Below, piece after piece: positions 61,106-64,000 of a DNA stretch of 64,000 nucleotides. Both the position numbers and the translations under genes were made by a program. A model generated the notes under the pieces. That model ran no database searches. It was not told the DNA's origin and saw nothing but the letters and a program-made list of their open reading frames with translations. Source of the DNA: Rhynchospora pubera (Eukaryota > Streptophyta > Magnoliopsida > Poales > Cyperaceae); the NCBI GenBank assembly GCA_028095005.1, contig CM051461.1, forward strand, positions 28,455,432 through 28,519,431. The letters run 5' to 3'. The number at the start of each line of letters is the position of its first letter. Position 1 is the stretch's first letter.

Positions 61106-61144
61106 TTTTTTTTCATTTAAACGCCCGTAGGCCCTACACCACCA
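61106..61144 (-). mobile_element. 5'-truncated retroposon tail in the same target
   Basis: A T-run followed by CATTTAAACGCCCGTAGGCCC sits between two copies of TACACCACCAC. CCGTAGGCC resembles the 3' part of the SINE at 56,036 (GGCTACGGCC inverted), so this may be a severely truncated SINE insertion. Confidence 0.55.
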
Positions 61145-61785
61145 CGATAGAGTGTTACGCAGTATGCAGCATAATTAATTGTCCAAAAAAATTTATGGAT
61201 AGCATCTATTCAGCAAAAACTATAGAAATTGCTAACTTCCCTGCTCAATGGAGCGTTCGGGGTGCGTCGGGAAAAGAGGGAGCTCCCGTGGTCGTCTTGT
61301 GTCGTCCTCGGAAGCTTCCCCTTCCCCGAACGAAGAGGGAAAAGAGGGAAAAGCTTATTCATGCACTTTGAACAAAGGTGTAAAATATGGAGAAAAGTCT
61401 TCAAAACTAATTGGAACTTGCATAAAACCAAGGGACTGATCTCAAACATAAATTCCTCAAAATAATTATCTGAACTGCAAAAGAAAACAATTTGCGTATG
61501 TAAAAGAAGAAAAGACTAGGGTATTACTTGATAGCATCATGATACATGTCTAATTACAAAGCTTAATTTAGACATGTAAAAGATTGGTGCTTAATTTAGA
61601 CCTGCTCCATCATCCAGGTATTGAAAAATAGAAAAAGCATATAATTTGAATTGCATTCAGCCAATTATTGACAATCAAAGAACAAATTACACAAGATTGA
61701 GAGAAACAAAGGGAAATTTTACCGGTCCCTACCGAATTCGACTTCCAACAAAGCCAGGTCTCCTCCACCGGCGAGCATCGCCTCT

Positions 61786-61820
<35 letters not shown>

Positions 61821-61877
61821 GCTTCAGGTGCTTCCCACCTTATACATCCACTCACTTCTTGTCTTCTCTCTTAACTT
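61145..61877. other. Upstream region of the OST1-like gene
   Basis: Contains a CT microsatellite (about 61,789-61,819) and CTCCACCGGCGAGC-type leader sequence near 61,765. Short frames at 61,229-61,465 have no recognisable domain. Confidence 0.45.
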
Positions 61878-62314
61878 ATGGAGTGTCGGCTCCCATTTTC
61901 TCTCGTCGTATTCTGTCTTGTTATTCTCTTCTCGACAGTGCGATCGGAACTCGTCATCTCATCAGTTGAAAAATTTGTGCGTATTCTAAACAAAACTTCA
62001 AATACTGACATTTTGGGTACAGTGGAAAGCATATTGTGTGTGAGTGTGGCAAAATACTTGATGTGGCATCATCTGTCATTAACATGCAGTGCAACGATAA
62101 AATTAATGACTATATAGTAACTCTGGTTGATATATGGTCTTACTGAAAGAATATTTGTTTTTAAAATTACCTAATGTATCTTGATTTTTCTTTACCTTTT
62201 TCTTTTTCTGTTTCACTATTTTCTAATTTGGACCTTACTGTCTATGTTGTGGGTTGTTATCTTAACCAGGTTGATTTGCACTCACATATTGTCAGGGTGG
62301 TCTCTTTTCTGAAG
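61878..62314 (+). CDS. Probable ribophorin I / OST1 homologue, first two exons
   Basis: Exon 1 (61,878-61,976) encodes a signal peptide (MECRLPFSLVVFCLVILFS) followed by ELVISSVEKF. Exon 2 (62,270-62,314) encodes VDLHSHIVRVVSFLK. Both junctions are phase 0 with GTGCGT/CCAG and GTACGA borders. A signal peptide, then a V(E)R/K-like stretch and (V/I)DL-S-HIV is the start of ribophorin I, the OST1 subunit of the endoplasmic-reticulum oligosaccharyltransferase that N-glycosylates proteins. The expected next part (V-E-N-G) was not found before the window ends, and a 1.15-kb MITE lies in what would be intron 2. It may be an intact gene running out of the window or a 5' fragment. Confidence 0.55.
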
Positions 62315-62470
62315 GTACGACTTTAAATATTTAGATTTTTCTTGTTTTAGTTTTTTTTTTCTATTATCCACATCAAAGCATCTTGAAGTGTGTAATTAGT
62401 GTGTATAGTTAGATCATAAAGTGATTTCTAATCCTGCATAAGAATGTCAATGACATACCTAGTTAAACGT

Positions 62471-63620
62471 TGGCAAAATTAGTCATATACCCTCCAAATC
62501 TTATCCAACCAGTCATATACCCTCATAATAATCTCTAATATTAGCCATTTATCCCTCTAATCATCCTTATTACAGTTATTACCCTCTTTATTAATTTAAA
62601 TGATATTTTTATTCTGAAAATTTAATTTTTGAATATTCAGACTAAAATACCCCTATCCTTCTAATTTCCTTCACAATCACTTGAACAAGATTCGTTTGTT
62701 CCCTTCCCTCCAATATACGTATGCAATTCAAGGAAGGTTATTTCATTTTATTGCACCCACATGGAAAGAAATGAATGGGAGGCTAAAAAACGAATATTTC
62801 TTTAAGTCAGCGTCTAAAATGTTTCTTTCTAACAAATGTAAGGCTAATAATCATACATAATTTTTTAAGTTGGGTGGCATTAATGATATCTATATTAAAA
62901 AAAAAACATTGAGCTGCTTATCAGCTTATGCTAGTGGTGTCAAGTTTTATAAGTTTGTTCAACTTATACGAGTTTCCCTTATTCTTAACATAAGTTAGTA
63001 AAATTAAAATATACCATGGTTTTTTTTTTTTTTTTTTTTTTTGTGGAGATAAGTGGGGAGCACCCACCACTCTTCATTATACCATTGTTTTTGTATTTAT
63101 GCATGCTTGCATTTCAACTCATGGCAATTATATATACTTGACACATCCTTTTAATCTCCGACAGAAACTAATGAAGTTGACCTATCCAGTTTTAGAGGTT
63201 TACCTCAACATCAAATCAGCAAAAGAATCAAGAGCTATTTGTGAACCATGGATACAATATACACTGATCTACTTATTTAAAGATGAAATTCTCAAGAGAA
63301 GGGGATCAGTATTTCTAACTATAGATTTAGCTTTAATTTCTTTCCATATCAGTATTTGTCTCTTTTCATATCACATAATAAAATCTAAGTTTAGGCGGAA
63401 AAGTGAATTGACCTGAAGGAAAAGTTAAGAGATAAAGGAAGGGTATTTTGGTCTTGAAATTCAAAAATTGAATATTCAGAATTTAAATATCATTTAAATT
63501 AATAAAGAGGGTAAATAACTATAATAAGGATGATTTGAGGGATAAATGACTAATATTAAAGATTATGCGACTATATGGCTGATTGGATAAGATTTGAAGG
63601 GTATATGGCTGATTTTACCA
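62471..63620. mobile_element. MITE with about 190-bp inverted repeats in the OST1-like intron
   Basis: Left TGGCAAAATTAGTCATATAC and right GTATATGGCTGATTTTACCA are inverse. The arms pair through TACCCTCTTTATTAATTTAA and its inverse. The 740-bp centre includes a truncated retroposon at about 63,021-63,078. The short frame at 63,099-63,416 lies within it and has no recognisable domain. Confidence 0.78.
63021..63078 (-). mobile_element. Truncated poly-A retroposon inside the MITE
   Basis: A run of over 20 T, then GTGGAGATAAGTGGGGAGCACCC, lies between ATACCATGGTTTTT and ATACCATTGTTTTT, an imperfect target duplication. Confidence 0.5.
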
Positions 63621-64000
63621 GTTTGTTTCCTGACTCCTTCGAGCTGCTTTTGAATCCTGAGTTGTCCTCTCCTAAGCATTGAAATCTCTCATCCTTTTGT
63701 CTTCCACCTTGTACTCCTCGTTCTCTTGTAAGTTGTAACCTCCTTACACCCTGATATGGTCTTACTGATATCTCATTTCTCCCCATCTCAAATTCTCAAT
63801 GTCATGCACCACCTCTTCAAAAGAGGCCAAACTCTGAACCTCACCAGTCTCCTGTACCATCAATGTTCCCATTCGGCTCGATAAAGTTTTGAGTCTGGCC
63901 TTAGCTGTTATGTCCCTTAACCTGATCTGTATCCATTTGCATGAGGTTTTTGCCTCTGTTATCTCTTTCCAGCAGTTGCAGTTTCCCACTGATTGATTTG
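63621..64000 (-). other. Open minus-strand region of unknown identity
   Basis: Two overlapping minus-strand frames (63,571-63,786 and 63,762-63,989) could join by one frameshift or intron into over 130 residues (SCKWIQIRLRDITAKARLK; EVQSLASFEEVVHDIENLRW). The composition looks coding, but I recognise no family and the region runs off the window. Confidence 0.3.

Overview
This is a stretch of a flowering-plant nuclear genome, probably a eudicot. The evidence is AT-rich intergenic DNA, spliceosomal introns with GT..AG ends, TATA-box promoters, Copia LTR retrotransposons primed by initiator tRNA-Met, and Mutator-, hAT- and CACTA-like DNA elements. Genes are sparse and most of the sequence is mobile elements nested in one another. 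No bacterial, organellar or CRISPR-like content was seen.

Region by region. 1-13,980 is one Copia element: the window starts inside its 5' LTR (1-977), a tRNA-Met primer site follows, the gag-pol is badly decayed, and the 3' LTR is 12,220-13,980. A 5,045-bp TG...CA element (6,201-11,245) with a 5-bp target duplication sits inside the dead pol and looks like a very long solo LTR. 13,981-18,551 holds satellite-like repeats, a promoter relic and a CT-rich segment of unknown origin. 18,563-26,267 is a Mutator-like transposon with long terminal inverted repeats and a target duplication of up to 11 bp. It carries an intact, spliced plant-mobile-domain (PMD) gene (9 coding exons, about 788 aa), a double zinc-finger gene with one apparent frameshift, and a small CxxC gene on the other strand. 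No transposase was recognised in it. 26,279-29,400 holds fragments of host genes, including a glutamate-receptor-like exon. 30,254-37,087 is a complete but frameshifted Copia element on the minus strand.

From 29,400 to 57,800 runs a dispersed tandem family of small charge-polarised proteins: pseudogene at 29,865, intact gene at 39,185, pseudogene at 42,812, intact diverged gene at 55,028. The copies share a promoter and 3' flank, and there is a promoter-only relic near 16,290. Transposons entered three of these units, one of them exactly at a TATA box. 46,164-50,031 is a four-level nest (foldback MITE > hAT-like > CACTA > foldback MITE), and 52,864-54,386 is an array of four related foldback MITEs. 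The right end holds a SINE with target duplications, several hAT-like elements, and the first two exons of a probable ribophorin I/OST1 oligosaccharyltransferase gene (61,878-62,314), with a large MITE in the following intron.

The two most notable systems are the PMD/zinc-finger transposon with hairpin-repeat termini, and the lineage-specific charge-polarised gene family. Coordinates and repeat matches were read by eye; functions beyond recognised families are marked as inference.
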